A stretch of DNA of 64,000 nucleotides from Leptotrichia hofstadii (lineage in GTDB: Bacteria; Fusobacteriota; Fusobacteriia; Fusobacteriales; Leptotrichiaceae), in NCBI RefSeq assembly GCF_007990525.1, contig NZ_AP019823.1, forward strand, positions 1,984,001 to 2,048,000, in the 5' to 3' direction. The position numbers were made by a program, and so were the translations under genes. Below, piece by piece: positions 29,144 to 36,914 of the stretch; positions within the stretch are counted from its first letter, which is position 1; each line of letters opens with the position of its first letter. A model generated the notes under the pieces. That model was not told the origin of the DNA, ran no database searches, and saw only the letters and a list, made by a program, of their open reading frames with translations.

Positions 29144-29296
29144 TTTTAATACTAAACTCCTTTTAAAAATAGAAACAAATTTTTATAACAGAACTATTTG
29201 ACAACTAATTCATAATTATTCAACTTTTTTATTTTTTATTCTTTATCAAAAAGATTTATAACAAATTCATAACTTAAACGAAATTTAGTATTAAAA
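29144..29296. repeat. Small inverted-repeat element, copy in the lac leader region
   Basis: A 153-bp element bounded by TTTTAATACTAAACTCCTTT and the complement TTTTAATACTAAATTTCGTT, with 13 identical terminal bases. The interior (AAATTTTTATAACAG...TAATTCATAATTATTCAA) recurs at 48156-48240 and 58768-58822. There is no coding capacity. Confidence 0.65.
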
Positions 29297-29349
29297 CTGA
29301 AAAGTAAAGATATAATTATTCTTCTAAAATTTTAAAAAATTGGAGCAAA

Positions 29350-29378
29350 AATAAAAAATGAGGACACTTTTTGTCCCC
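29350..29378 (-). terminator. Terminator of the LacI-family gene
   Basis: GGGGACA pairs with TGTCCTC (complement 29360-29378), then ATTTTTTATTTTT, directly after the stop codon. Confidence 0.75.
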
Positions 29379-29379
29379 A

Positions 29380-30381
29380 TCAAATACTTCCACAGCTTTC
29401 CCTTTCTATCAGTTCTACTGGCAAATATACTTTTTTCCTGTAACTTCTCTTGTTCTCAAGCAGTTCTGTCAATACATTTATCGTTTCTTCTGCAATAATT
29501 TTTGTATCTATCCTGAGCGTTGTCAATGGCGGAGTCATATATTGGGAAATTTTTAAGTCATTAAACCCAATAATTGAAATATCGTCAAAAATTTTTAAAT
29601 TCCATTCCCTTACAGCTTTATAGGCTCCCATAGCAATGGAGTCATTTGCACAAAAGACTGCAGTTGGCTGTTCTTTTAACTTAAGCATTTCTCTCATCAT
29701 TTTGTATCCTGATTCTGCAGAAAATTCATCCACTTTTACAAATTTTTCATCATACAGTTCATATTCCTTCATAATTTCAATAAAATACTCCTCCCTAAAG
29801 TCCACAAGATTTCTAACAATCTGATTTCTTCCCACTAACAGTCCAATTTTTTTATGACCCAACTTCAGCAGGTAATCAATTACAATTTTTACTGAATGTT
29901 TCATATCGAATTTTATATAATCGATGGAATTATCAAAATTATAGGCATCCACACAAATAATATTATCATTCAGCGACTTTAAAAAATCCAGCTGGCTCCT
30001 TTTTATCTCCCCAATTACAACAATGGCACTGGAAATAATGAAATTCATCAAGATTTCCTCATTTTTTTCAAATGTCTGCAACTCAAAAACTTTACTTTTT
30101 ATCCCTTTTTTCTTCAACGCATATTCCAAATCCAGCCTCAATGATACAAAATATGGATCCTCACTTTCTATCCTTTCATCAAAGGACTTTATAATTGAAA
30201 TATTTAACTGCGTACTTTTTCTTTTTGTATTTTTTTTCTTATAATTTAGCTCCTTAACGGCTTCCAGTACCCTTCGCTTAGTTTCTGCTGTAACCCCAAA
30301 ATACTCATCATTATTCAAAATCCTTGAAACAGTAGCAATTGAAACTCCTGCGCGCCTTGCAACATCTCTAATCGTAGACAT
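29380..30381 (-). CDS. LacI-family transcriptional regulator
   Basis: A 333-residue LacI/GalR regulator: helix-turn-helix TIRDVARRAGVSIATVSRILN (residues 3-23), hinge, and a periplasmic-binding-protein-like effector domain (SIIGFNDLKISQYMTPPLTTLR is the typical C-lobe). It lies upstream of lacA in the same orientation. Matching GTTTAGTAAAC palindromes in front of both this gene and lacA suggest it represses the lac operon and itself. The lac operons of staphylococci use a DeoR-type LacR instead, so the regulator is of different ancestry. The ATG at 30381 follows GAGAGGT; the TTG six codons up is not preferred. Confidence 0.88.
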   Translation of the reverse strand: MSTIRDVARRAGVSIATVSRILNNDEYFGVTAETKRRVLEAVKELNYKKKNTKRKSTQLNISIIKSFDERIESEDPYFVSLRLDLEYALKKKGIKSKVFELQTFEKNEEILMNFIISSAIVVIGEIKRSQLDFLKSLNDNIICVDAYNFDNSIDYIKFDMKHSVKIVIDYLLKLGHKKIGLLVGRNQIVRNLVDFREEYFIEIMKEYELYDEKFVKVDEFSAESGYKMMREMLKLKEQPTAVFCANDSIAMGAYKAVREWNLKIFDDISIIGFNDLKISQYMTPPLTTLRIDTKIIAEETINVLTELLENKRSYRKKVYLPVELIERESCGSI

Positions 30382-30494
30382 CTTTTTACCTCTCAGCAAT
30401 CTTAAATTTTATTATCATTTATAATATGCTTTACTTAATTTTCTATTTGTTTTTTAATATATCTTTTCAATTTTTTTAGTAAAAATACCAGTTA

Positions 30495-30505
30495 GTTTAC
30501 TAAAC
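30495..30505. promoter_or_regulatory. Second probable LacI-family operator
   Basis: Palindrome GTTTACTAAAC, the core of the site at 29005-29019, about 115 nt upstream of the regulator's start. It also lies about 110 nt upstream of the divergent PLD gene at 30616, so it could affect both. Confidence 0.5.
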
Positions 30506-30615
30506 GAAATTTTATAGGATCAAGTTATAGAAAAAATTATGAAAAACTGGTATAATTAAATTGCTTAAATTAAAAAATTATTTAAGTTTAACAGTTTACA
30601 AAAAGGAGAATTATT

Positions 30616-32037
30616 GTGAATAAAACAAATATTTTAATATTTATATTTTTACTATTGGGAACGGTTTCGTGTACGCCACTTTCAGAAGGGCTCACAATGA
30701 AAAGCGAAGTTTATAATGCAGACAATGTGGATTTTTATTATGATCTGACGTATAAAAAAGACGGAGAAACGCATTATGAAAGGCAGATTTGGGAGCAGGC
30801 CTATGATATTCTGGATAAGGCAGAGGATTTTTTCCTGATGGATATTTTTGTATTTAATGACTATCTCGGGAAAGGTGTCAAGGAAAAGCTGCAGCCTTTA
30901 CCGATTGCAGAGGAATTCGCACAGAAAATCCTTGAAAAAAGGGAAAAAGATCCGAATGTGGAAATATACTTGATACTCGATGAAAGTAACACTTTTTATG
31001 GGGCATTTGACAACAAAACTCATAAAAAGCTGGAGCAGGCAGGTGTAAAAATCGGATACGTGGATTTAACAAAATTAAGAGATCCAATGCTTGTTTATTC
31101 GGCTCCATGGCGTCTTTTTATACAGCCTTTTGGAAATCCGAAAAATCGTGGAAAAACTAAAAATCCAATTTACGAAGGTACTGACAAAGTTACAATACGT
31201 AGCATTTTACGAGCATTAAATGCTAAAGCTAATCACAGAAAACTTATTATGAATGAAACTACGGCAATGCTGACATCGGCAAATCCACATGCAGAAGGTT
31301 CAAAGCACTCAAATGTGGCATTTAAGTTTTCATCGCCAATTATTAAGGAAATTTACGAAGGAGAAAAGCCGGCTGCAAAAATTACTAAAAAAGACGGAAG
31401 TTTAAAGCAAAAATTACCAGATAAGGATTTTAGTAAAATTCCATTTTCTAAAAATGACAAGCTAAAATTACAATATTTTACGAATGGAGCAACAGCTAAA
31501 GATATTTCCCAAGAATTAAAAAACACACAGTTTGGAGAAAAAGTCATTATTGCCCAGTTTTTCCTTGCAGACAGAGGAATAATTAACGATATAAGAAAAG
31601 CTGCACGGCGTGGAGTAAAATTTGAGATAATTTTGAATAATTCAAATGCAGGACTCCCAAACAAAGCCGCTGCTGGAGAACTAATGAAATATGCAAGAAA
31701 ACATAATTATGACATAAATATCAAGTTTTACAACAAAGGAGAGGAAATGTACCACGTAAAAATGCTTTCTATTTTGAAAAATGATTATTTGATAACTTAC
31801 GGCGGCTCAACAAACTTTACAAGAAGAAATATGCGTAATTTCAATTTGGAAAATGAACTAAAAATTATGTCAGCTTATGACCAGAAAATTTCCAAAGATA
31901 TTTTGGATTATTATGACAGATTATGGACAAACAGAGACGGAGAGTTCACACTTCCTTATGATGAACATAAAAATGAAAAATTAATGAATGATTTATTGTT
32001 TAGATTTATGGAAATGAATGGGTTTGGAGCCTTTTAA
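30616..32037 (+). CDS. Phospholipase D-like lipoprotein
   Basis: A 473-residue secreted lipoprotein: lipobox GTVSC with the cysteine at 19. Two phospholipase D-type HKD motifs follow: HRKLIMNETTAMLTSAN (H207, with Glu in the usual Asp place) and HVKMLSILKNDYLITYGGSTN (H380). The pair forms one active site in PLD and cardiolipin synthase enzymes. Close matches are annotated as phosphatidylserine/cardiolipin synthase-like lipoproteins. The substrate is not evident. The start is GTG at 30616 with AAGGAG 7 nt upstream. A possible extended -10 (TATAAT at 30551) precedes it. Confidence 0.82.
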   Translation: MNKTNILIFIFLLLGTVSCTPLSEGLTMKSEVYNADNVDFYYDLTYKKDGETHYERQIWEQAYDILDKAEDFFLMDIFVFNDYLGKGVKEKLQPLPIAEEFAQKILEKREKDPNVEIYLILDESNTFYGAFDNKTHKKLEQAGVKIGYVDLTKLRDPMLVYSAPWRLFIQPFGNPKNRGKTKNPIYEGTDKVTIRSILRALNAKANHRKLIMNETTAMLTSANPHAEGSKHSNVAFKFSSPIIKEIYEGEKPAAKITKKDGSLKQKLPDKDFSKIPFSKNDKLKLQYFTNGATAKDISQELKNTQFGEKVIIAQFFLADRGIINDIRKAARRGVKFEIILNNSNAGLPNKAAAGELMKYARKHNYDINIKFYNKGEEMYHVKMLSILKNDYLITYGGSTNFTRRNMRNFNLENELKIMSAYDQKISKDILDYYDRLWTNRDGEFTLPYDEHKNEKLMNDLLFRFMEMNGFGAF

Positions 32038-32161
32038 AATATAAATATAGCCTTAAATACTTATATTGCAGTAAAGGTTTGTCCTAATAATTAAAATAAT
32101 TTATTTGAAAAATTTAAAGAATAAATATATGGATTTTATTAAAAGAAAAAGAGTGATTTTT

Positions 32162-33112
32162 ATGGAAAGTGAAATTAAGACGAACAAGATTAAGATAGAA
32201 AAAATAAATGAGAATGATTATAATCGAATTTTTGTAATGTCAGATATTCATGGACAGTATGATTTGTTTTTGAAAATGCTGGATAGAATTGACTTAAAAA
32301 GAGAAGATTTACTTGTGATTATAGGGGATATTTGTGACAGAGGGAAAAAGTCTTACGAAATTTATATGAAATGTATCAAAATGATAAAACTTGGGTATAA
32401 CCTAAAGTTTATTTTGGGAAATCATGAAGATATGTTTCTTGAAGACTTGGAAAATGATTATCCAATTAGATATGAAACAGAATATTCTGTTTTTAGAAAT
32501 TCTAAATATTTTGAAAATAAGGATATGAAAGATTGGCATGAAGAGAATTTTTTGGAAGAAATAGAATGGCTTGTGAAATGGCTTAAAAACTGTCCTTTGG
32601 TAATTTCTGGGAATGAAAATATATTTGTACATGCAGGGCTTAATTTGAAGAAGGTTTTGGAGAAGCAAGAAAAGGAAACAGTGCTTTGGACCAGAGAAGA
32701 GTTTTGGCTTGCGGAAAATGTAGAACTTGAAGAATACAAAGGTAAAAACATATATTTTGGTCATACGCCTAATATAAATGGAAGAATTTCTAAAAAAACT
32801 GATAGAATAAAGGGAATAGACTGTGGTGCATTTTTTACCCATTTTTTAGGATGTGTAGAAATCAAGAGTCAAGAGGAAATTTATGTTTATGAAAACGAGT
32901 ATATTCAGTTTCCAGAAGTTCTGGATAAAGTTTTTAGAGAGATCTGGAATGAGGAAGTGGCAGAGTTTATAGATTCTGAAAAGTATAAGATTAAAAGTCG
33001 AAAAAGTGGAATCGAAAAAATTAGGATTTTGAAAAAGCTAGATAGAGAAGAAAAGAAAGTGTTAAAAAAATTTTTTGAAAAATATAAAAAGATGTTTTGT
33101 AAAAATATCTAA
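32162..33112 (+). CDS. Calcineurin-like metallophosphoesterase (PPP type)
   Basis: A 316-residue phosphoesterase with the full metal-binding set of bacterial PPP enzymes: SDIHGQYD (27-34), GDICDRG (55-61) and GNHED (86-90), with later histidines in VHAGL and FGHTPN. Related enzymes are serine/threonine phosphatases or diadenosine tetraphosphatases (PrpE/ApaH types). The start at 32162 is chosen for the conserved N-terminus and a weak GAGTG; an in-frame ATG at 32129 and a TTG at 32105 lack ribosome sites. It lies between the PLD lipoprotein and the GH114-like gene, 30 nt before the latter. Confidence 0.83.
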   Translation: MESEIKTNKIKIEKINENDYNRIFVMSDIHGQYDLFLKMLDRIDLKREDLLVIIGDICDRGKKSYEIYMKCIKMIKLGYNLKFILGNHEDMFLEDLENDYPIRYETEYSVFRNSKYFENKDMKDWHEENFLEEIEWLVKWLKNCPLVISGNENIFVHAGLNLKKVLEKQEKETVLWTREEFWLAENVELEEYKGKNIYFGHTPNINGRISKKTDRIKGIDCGAFFTHFLGCVEIKSQEEIYVYENEYIQFPEVLDKVFREIWNEEVAEFIDSEKYKIKSRKSGIEKIRILKKLDREEKKVLKKFFEKYKKMFCKNI

Positions 33113-33141
33113 AATTAAATTAACAAAAAATAGAGGTAGAT

Positions 33142-34137
33142 ATGAAAACAAAATTACTGATATTATTTTTAGTTTTTTCAATTTACTGTTTTTCACAGCA
33201 AAAATATAAAAAGATTAATAATTTAAGAAATTATGAAACAGGAAGTGAAACATATCGGAATAGAATGCGTGAATTAATTCTAGAAATTAAAAAAAATACA
33301 TCTAAAGATAGATTGCTAATTACTCAAAATGGAAATGAATTGTATTTTTATAATGGGGAATTAAACAAAGATTTTATCAATGTAACAGATGGGACAACAC
33401 AGGAATCTCTTTATTATGGGGCAGAATTTAAATTGACAAATCCAACGTCAAAAAAACAAAAGGAACAGTTGTTAAATTGGTTAATACCTGTTAAAAAATA
33501 TGGGAAGCCAGTATTTGTAATAAATTATGGAAGTGGTCAAAAAGTTAGGCAGGATTTGTTAAAAAAGTCTGAACAAACAAAATTTATAAATGAGTTGTTG
33601 CCATCATTTGAGGCAAACATGACGTATGTTCCAGTACAGCGTTTTAATGCAGACAATATAACTTCATTAGCAGATGTAAAAAACTTTCTTGTACTGCTAA
33701 ATCCTGAAAAATTTAAAAATATAGATGCGTTTTTTGAATATTTAAAACAAACAGACTATGATTTATTGTTAATAGAATTATCACATAATGGTAAATTTAT
33801 GACAAAGAATCAAATTTCAATTTTAAAAAGAAAGAAGAATGGAGCAAAACGTAAAGTAATTGCATATTTTAGTATTGGGGAAGCTGGAAATTATAGAAGT
33901 TACTGGAAAGAAGAATGGAATAATAAAAGCAAAAGACCAAACTGGATAGTAGAAGAAAATCCTTATTGGAAGGGAGATTTCATTGTTAAATATTGGAGCA
34001 GCGAATGGAAACAAATAGTTAAGGATTATCAGAAAAAATTGGATGAAATTGGTGTAGACGGTTATTTATTAGATACAGTAGATATCTATTACAACTTTGA
34101 AGATAAATTTGAAAAAACTGGAAAAATTATTGATTAG
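33142..34137 (+). CDS. Secreted GH114/TM1410-like protein with permuted halves
   Basis: The 331-residue protein has a signal peptide (first 18 residues). Its motifs belong to the GH114 / TM1410 family (endo-alpha-1,4-polygalactosaminidase-like TIM barrels) but occur in swapped order. The segment with TQNGNE (61-66) and the following LYYGAEF...PVFVINYG, normally the second half, comes first. The part normally at the N-terminus (LLLIELSHNGKF at 208-219, AYFSIGEAGNYRSYW at 241-255, ENPYWKG, then GVDGYLLDTVDIYYNF) ends the protein. Both halves are intact and the signal peptide precedes them, so it looks like a natural circular permutation. GAGGTAGAT precedes the ATG. The family is inferred from motif memory. 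Confidence 0.7.
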   Translation: MKTKLLILFLVFSIYCFSQQKYKKINNLRNYETGSETYRNRMRELILEIKKNTSKDRLLITQNGNELYFYNGELNKDFINVTDGTTQESLYYGAEFKLTNPTSKKQKEQLLNWLIPVKKYGKPVFVINYGSGQKVRQDLLKKSEQTKFINELLPSFEANMTYVPVQRFNADNITSLADVKNFLVLLNPEKFKNIDAFFEYLKQTDYDLLLIELSHNGKFMTKNQISILKRKKNGAKRKVIAYFSIGEAGNYRSYWKEEWNNKSKRPNWIVEENPYWKGDFIVKYWSSEWKQIVKDYQKKLDEIGVDGYLLDTVDIYYNFEDKFEKTGKIID

Positions 34138-34151
34138 AAAATTTTTGGGGA

Positions 34152-34179
34152 TTGACATTTTTAGAAAATATGATATAAT
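34152..34179 (+). promoter_or_regulatory. Promoter of the second antitoxin-type RNA
   Basis: TTGACA (34152-34157), 16-nt spacer, TATAAT (34174-34179). Confidence 0.75.
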
Positions 34180-34185
34180 AAATGT

Positions 34186-34266
34186 GTAAAAATCCCTAAG
34201 GGAGACTTTGTATAATATTTAAAAAAAATGTGCTACAAATTAGACTGGAAAAATCCAGTCTTTTTT
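34186..34266 (+). ncRNA. Putative antitoxin small RNA upstream of the 20-residue peptide
   Basis: Predicted RNA of about 80 nt. It has a 5' TCCC-TAA-GGGA hairpin (34193-34203), the seed CTTTGTATAATATTT (34206-34220), the seed TGTGCTA (34229-34235), and the terminator GACTGGA/TCCAGTC (34243-34260) with six T. The first seed pairs over 15 nt (one G-U) with 34304-34318, which runs into the peptide's ribosome site. The second pairs with TAGCACA (34290-34296), mostly in the loop of the mRNA's 5' hairpin. Homologous to 22212-22291. Confidence 0.65.
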
Positions 34267-34274
34267 GTTATAAT
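34266..34274 (+). promoter_or_regulatory. Extended -10 promoter of the second peptide mRNA
   Basis: TGTTATAAT immediately after the T run of the small RNA terminator; no clear -35. The predicted mRNA starts near 34281 with hairpin GTGAGTT/AACTCAC (34282-34302). Confidence 0.6.
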
Positions 34275-34329
34275 ATTTTAGGTGAGTTTTAGCACAACTC
34301 ACAAAATATTATATAAAGGAGCTAGTGAG

Positions 34330-34392
34330 ATGGTAGATTTCATTGCGATATTTATTCTTTTTGTAATTATTTATTACATCTTGAATAGATAG
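34330..34392 (+). CDS. Small hydrophobic peptide, type I toxin-like (20 residues)
   Basis: A 20-residue ORF beginning MVDFIAIFILFV and ending YILNR: one hydrophobic helix with a charged end. AAGGAG lies 8 nt before its ATG. The ribosome site lies next to the 15-nt target of the upstream small RNA. The mRNA's 3' part contains ACTCCTCGCCC, which could pair with the AAAGGAG site, another habit of type I toxin mRNAs. No strong terminator separates it from typA, so read-through into typA is possible. Toxicity is inferred from architecture only. Confidence 0.65.
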   Translation: MVDFIAIFILFVIIYYILNR

Positions 34393-34482
34393 AGCATGAA
34401 TTTCACCTCTACTCCTCGCCCTTAGGGGAATACTTTAAAATTTAAGGAGGAAATATTAACAATAAATTTGTTAAAACAAAAA

Positions 34483-36294
34483 ATGAACAAAATTAAAAAC
34501 ATTGCAATTATTGCACACGTAGATCACGGAAAAACGACTCTTGTCGATGCTTTATTGAAACAGGCAGGAACATTTGGGGAACATGAAAAAGTAGATGAAA
34601 GAATTATGGATAGTAATGATTTGGAGAAGGAAAGAGGGATTACGATTTTTTCTAAAAACGCTTCATTTCATTATGATGGATATAAGATAAATATTGTGGA
34701 TACTCCTGGCCATGCGGATTTTGGTGGGGAAGTACAAAGAATCTTGAAAATGGTAGATTCTGTTTTGCTTCTAGTAGATGCATTTGAAGGTGTTATGCCA
34801 CAGACTAAATATGTATTGAAACAGGCATTAGAGCATGGACTTCGTCCAATTGTAGTAGTTAATAAGATTGATAGGCCAAATTCAGATCCTGATGCAGTTG
34901 TGGATTCTGTTTTTGATTTATTTGTAGATTTAGGAGCAAATGACATTCAGCTTGATTTTCCAGTAGTTTATGCGTCTGCAAAAAATGGATTTGCTAAACT
35001 GGAACTGGAAGATGAAGATAAGGATATGAAACCGCTTTATGATAAAATTATGGAGCATGTGGAAGATCCTGAAGGAGATGTGAATGAGCCGCTTCAAATG
35101 CTTGTTACAAATACTGAGTATGATGAATATGTAGGGAAATTAGGAACTGGAAGAATTTATAATGGGAAAATTGAAAAAAATCAGGAAATTACATTGATTA
35201 AGAGAAATGGCGACTTGGTAAATGGTAAAGTTACTAGAATTTATGGATATGATGGTCTGAAAAAAGTTGAAATGGAAGCAGCGTTTGCTGGAGATATTGT
35301 AACAATTGCGGGAATTGAACAAATTGACATAGGAGAAACTGTGGCAAGTAAAGAAAATCCTAAGCCATTACCATTAATTGATATTGATGAACCGACACTT
35401 GCGATGACCTTTATGGTAAATGATTCGCCATTTGCAGGGCAAGATGGAAAATTTGTAACTTCGAGAAATATTTTGGAAAGATTGCAAAAGGAAGTAAATC
35501 ATAACGTGAGTATGAGGCTTGAAATGACAGATTCGCCAGATGCGTTTATTGTAAAAGGAAGAGGAGAGCTTCAATTATCTATTTTGCTTGAAAATATGAG
35601 AAGAGAAGGTTACGAAGTGGCAGTTTCAAAACCTGAAGTTATTTTTAAAGAAGAAAATGGACAGAAACTAGAGCCAATTGAACTTGCAATTATCGATGTT
35701 GCCGATGAGTTTGTAGGAGTTGTAATTGAAAAATTAGGACTTAGAAAAGGTGAGATGGTAAACATGAATCAAGGAAGCGACGGATATACAAGACTTGAGT
35801 TCAAAGTGCCATCACGTGGATTAATCGGATTTAGAAATGAATTTTTGACGGAAACAAGAGGAACAGGAATTATAAATCACTCATTCTTTGAATACGGACC
35901 TTTCAAGGGAGAAGTTACAGGCCGAAGAAGAGGAGTTTTAATCGCAATGGAGCCTGGAACAAGCCTAGGTTACTCATTAAATAATTTACAGCCACGTGGA
36001 ATCCTATTTATAGGACCGGGAGTGGAAGTTTACGAGGGAATGATAGTTGGAGAGCATTCAAGAGAAAACGACTTAGTTGTAAATGTATGTAAAGGTAAGA
36101 AACTTACAAATATGAGGGCCGCTGGAAGTGATGATGCTGTGAAATTGGCACCTCCAAAGGAATTTACGCTGGAATTGGCGCTTGAATATATTGAAAATGA
36201 TGAATTAGTGGAAATTACGCCTAACTCTATCAGACTTAGAAAAAAATATTTGAATGCTAATGATAGAAAAAAATATGAAAACTCTAAAAATTAA
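34483..36294 (+). CDS. typA: Translational GTPase TypA/BipA
   Basis: The 603-residue ribosome-associated GTPase has G1 AHVDHGKTT (residues 10-18), G2 region RGITI, G3 DTPGHAD, G4 NKIDRP, EF-G-like domains and the TypA C-terminal domain (PSRGLIGFRNEFLTETRGTG). It acts in ribosome assembly and stress adaptation. The ATG at 34483 gives the family's usual beginning NKIKNIAIIAHVDHGKTT. The only good ribosome site (AAGGAGG, 34444-34450) is 32 nt upstream of it and 17 nt upstream of an in-frame TTG at 34468, so the start is less certain than the identity. Confidence 0.93.
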   Translation: MNKIKNIAIIAHVDHGKTTLVDALLKQAGTFGEHEKVDERIMDSNDLEKERGITIFSKNASFHYDGYKINIVDTPGHADFGGEVQRILKMVDSVLLLVDAFEGVMPQTKYVLKQALEHGLRPIVVVNKIDRPNSDPDAVVDSVFDLFVDLGANDIQLDFPVVYASAKNGFAKLELEDEDKDMKPLYDKIMEHVEDPEGDVNEPLQMLVTNTEYDEYVGKLGTGRIYNGKIEKNQEITLIKRNGDLVNGKVTRIYGYDGLKKVEMEAAFAGDIVTIAGIEQIDIGETVASKENPKPLPLIDIDEPTLAMTFMVNDSPFAGQDGKFVTSRNILERLQKEVNHNVSMRLEMTDSPDAFIVKGRGELQLSILLENMRREGYEVAVSKPEVIFKEENGQKLEPIELAIIDVADEFVGVVIEKLGLRKGEMVNMNQGSDGYTRLEFKVPSRGLIGFRNEFLTETRGTGIINHSFFEYGPFKGEVTGRRRGVLIAMEPGTSLGYSLNNLQPRGILFIGPGVEVYEGMIVGEHSRENDLVVNVCKGKKLTNMRAAGSDDAVKLAPPKEFTLELALEYIENDELVEITPNSIRLRKKYLNANDRKKYENSKN

Positions 36295-36327
36295 ATATTA
36301 ATATAAATTAGTAGCGATGTGATTTTT

Positions 36328-36750
36328 ATGGATAATATAAAACTGCAAGAAAAATTAAAAGCCGAGTTGTCAGATGAAAAAATAAAATTTATTGAAAAAT
36401 ATAGTTTGGAAATCAATTCCAGAAGGCAATGGATAACTAGAAGAAATAATACACCAGAACGTTTGTATTTTTCACATAAGTTTATTTCACAAAATAATAT
36501 TTTAGAAATAGTTTTTAGAAAATATCAGCTTTGTTTTGCAAAATTGAAATATTTTAGAGAAAATATTGAAAAGTATGATTTTTATAAATATACTCCAAAA
36601 GAAGGTTTTATAAAGACGCAATTGTGGGATGTAGAATTTTTTTATCATAGAAAATCAGAAAAAATAATAGATTTAAGATATTTACAGCAAATAAGAAAAG
36701 TGGAAGATTTTTTGGAACTTATCGAATGGCTTGATAGTTTTGAAAAATAA
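36328..36750 (+). CDS. Uncharacterised protein of 140 residues
   Basis: I do not recognise the family. It is basic and aromatic-rich (SRRQWITRRNNTPERLYFSHKFISQ near residue 30; YFRENIEKYDFYKYTPKEGF), without a signal peptide or membrane segment. Codon use matches typA, whose stop is 33 nt upstream, and a terminator follows, so it is probably the last gene of the typA transcript. The start is uncertain: ATG at 36328 or GTG at 36319; neither has a good ribosome site. Confidence 0.6.
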   Translation: MDNIKLQEKLKAELSDEKIKFIEKYSLEINSRRQWITRRNNTPERLYFSHKFISQNNILEIVFRKYQLCFAKLKYFRENIEKYDFYKYTPKEGFIKTQLWDVEFFYHRKSEKIIDLRYLQQIRKVEDFLELIEWLDSFEK

Positions 36751-36756
36751 CAAATA

Positions 36757-36797
36757 AAACTGGAGCTAAAAAAATTTAATAGTTCCAGTTTTTTTAT
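36757..36797 (+). terminator. Terminator after typA and the following gene
   Basis: AACTGGAGCTA pairs with TAGTTCCAGTT, then seven T. Confidence 0.8.
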
Positions 36798-36914
36798 TGT
36801 TTTAAATTTATAAAATTTATTAGACTTGTTCGGAAATTTAATATTCCTTATCTTTTTACATGTAATGTTTATTTCGTTATATTTCTAAATTTATATAGTT
36901 ATTAAGCAGAGCTG

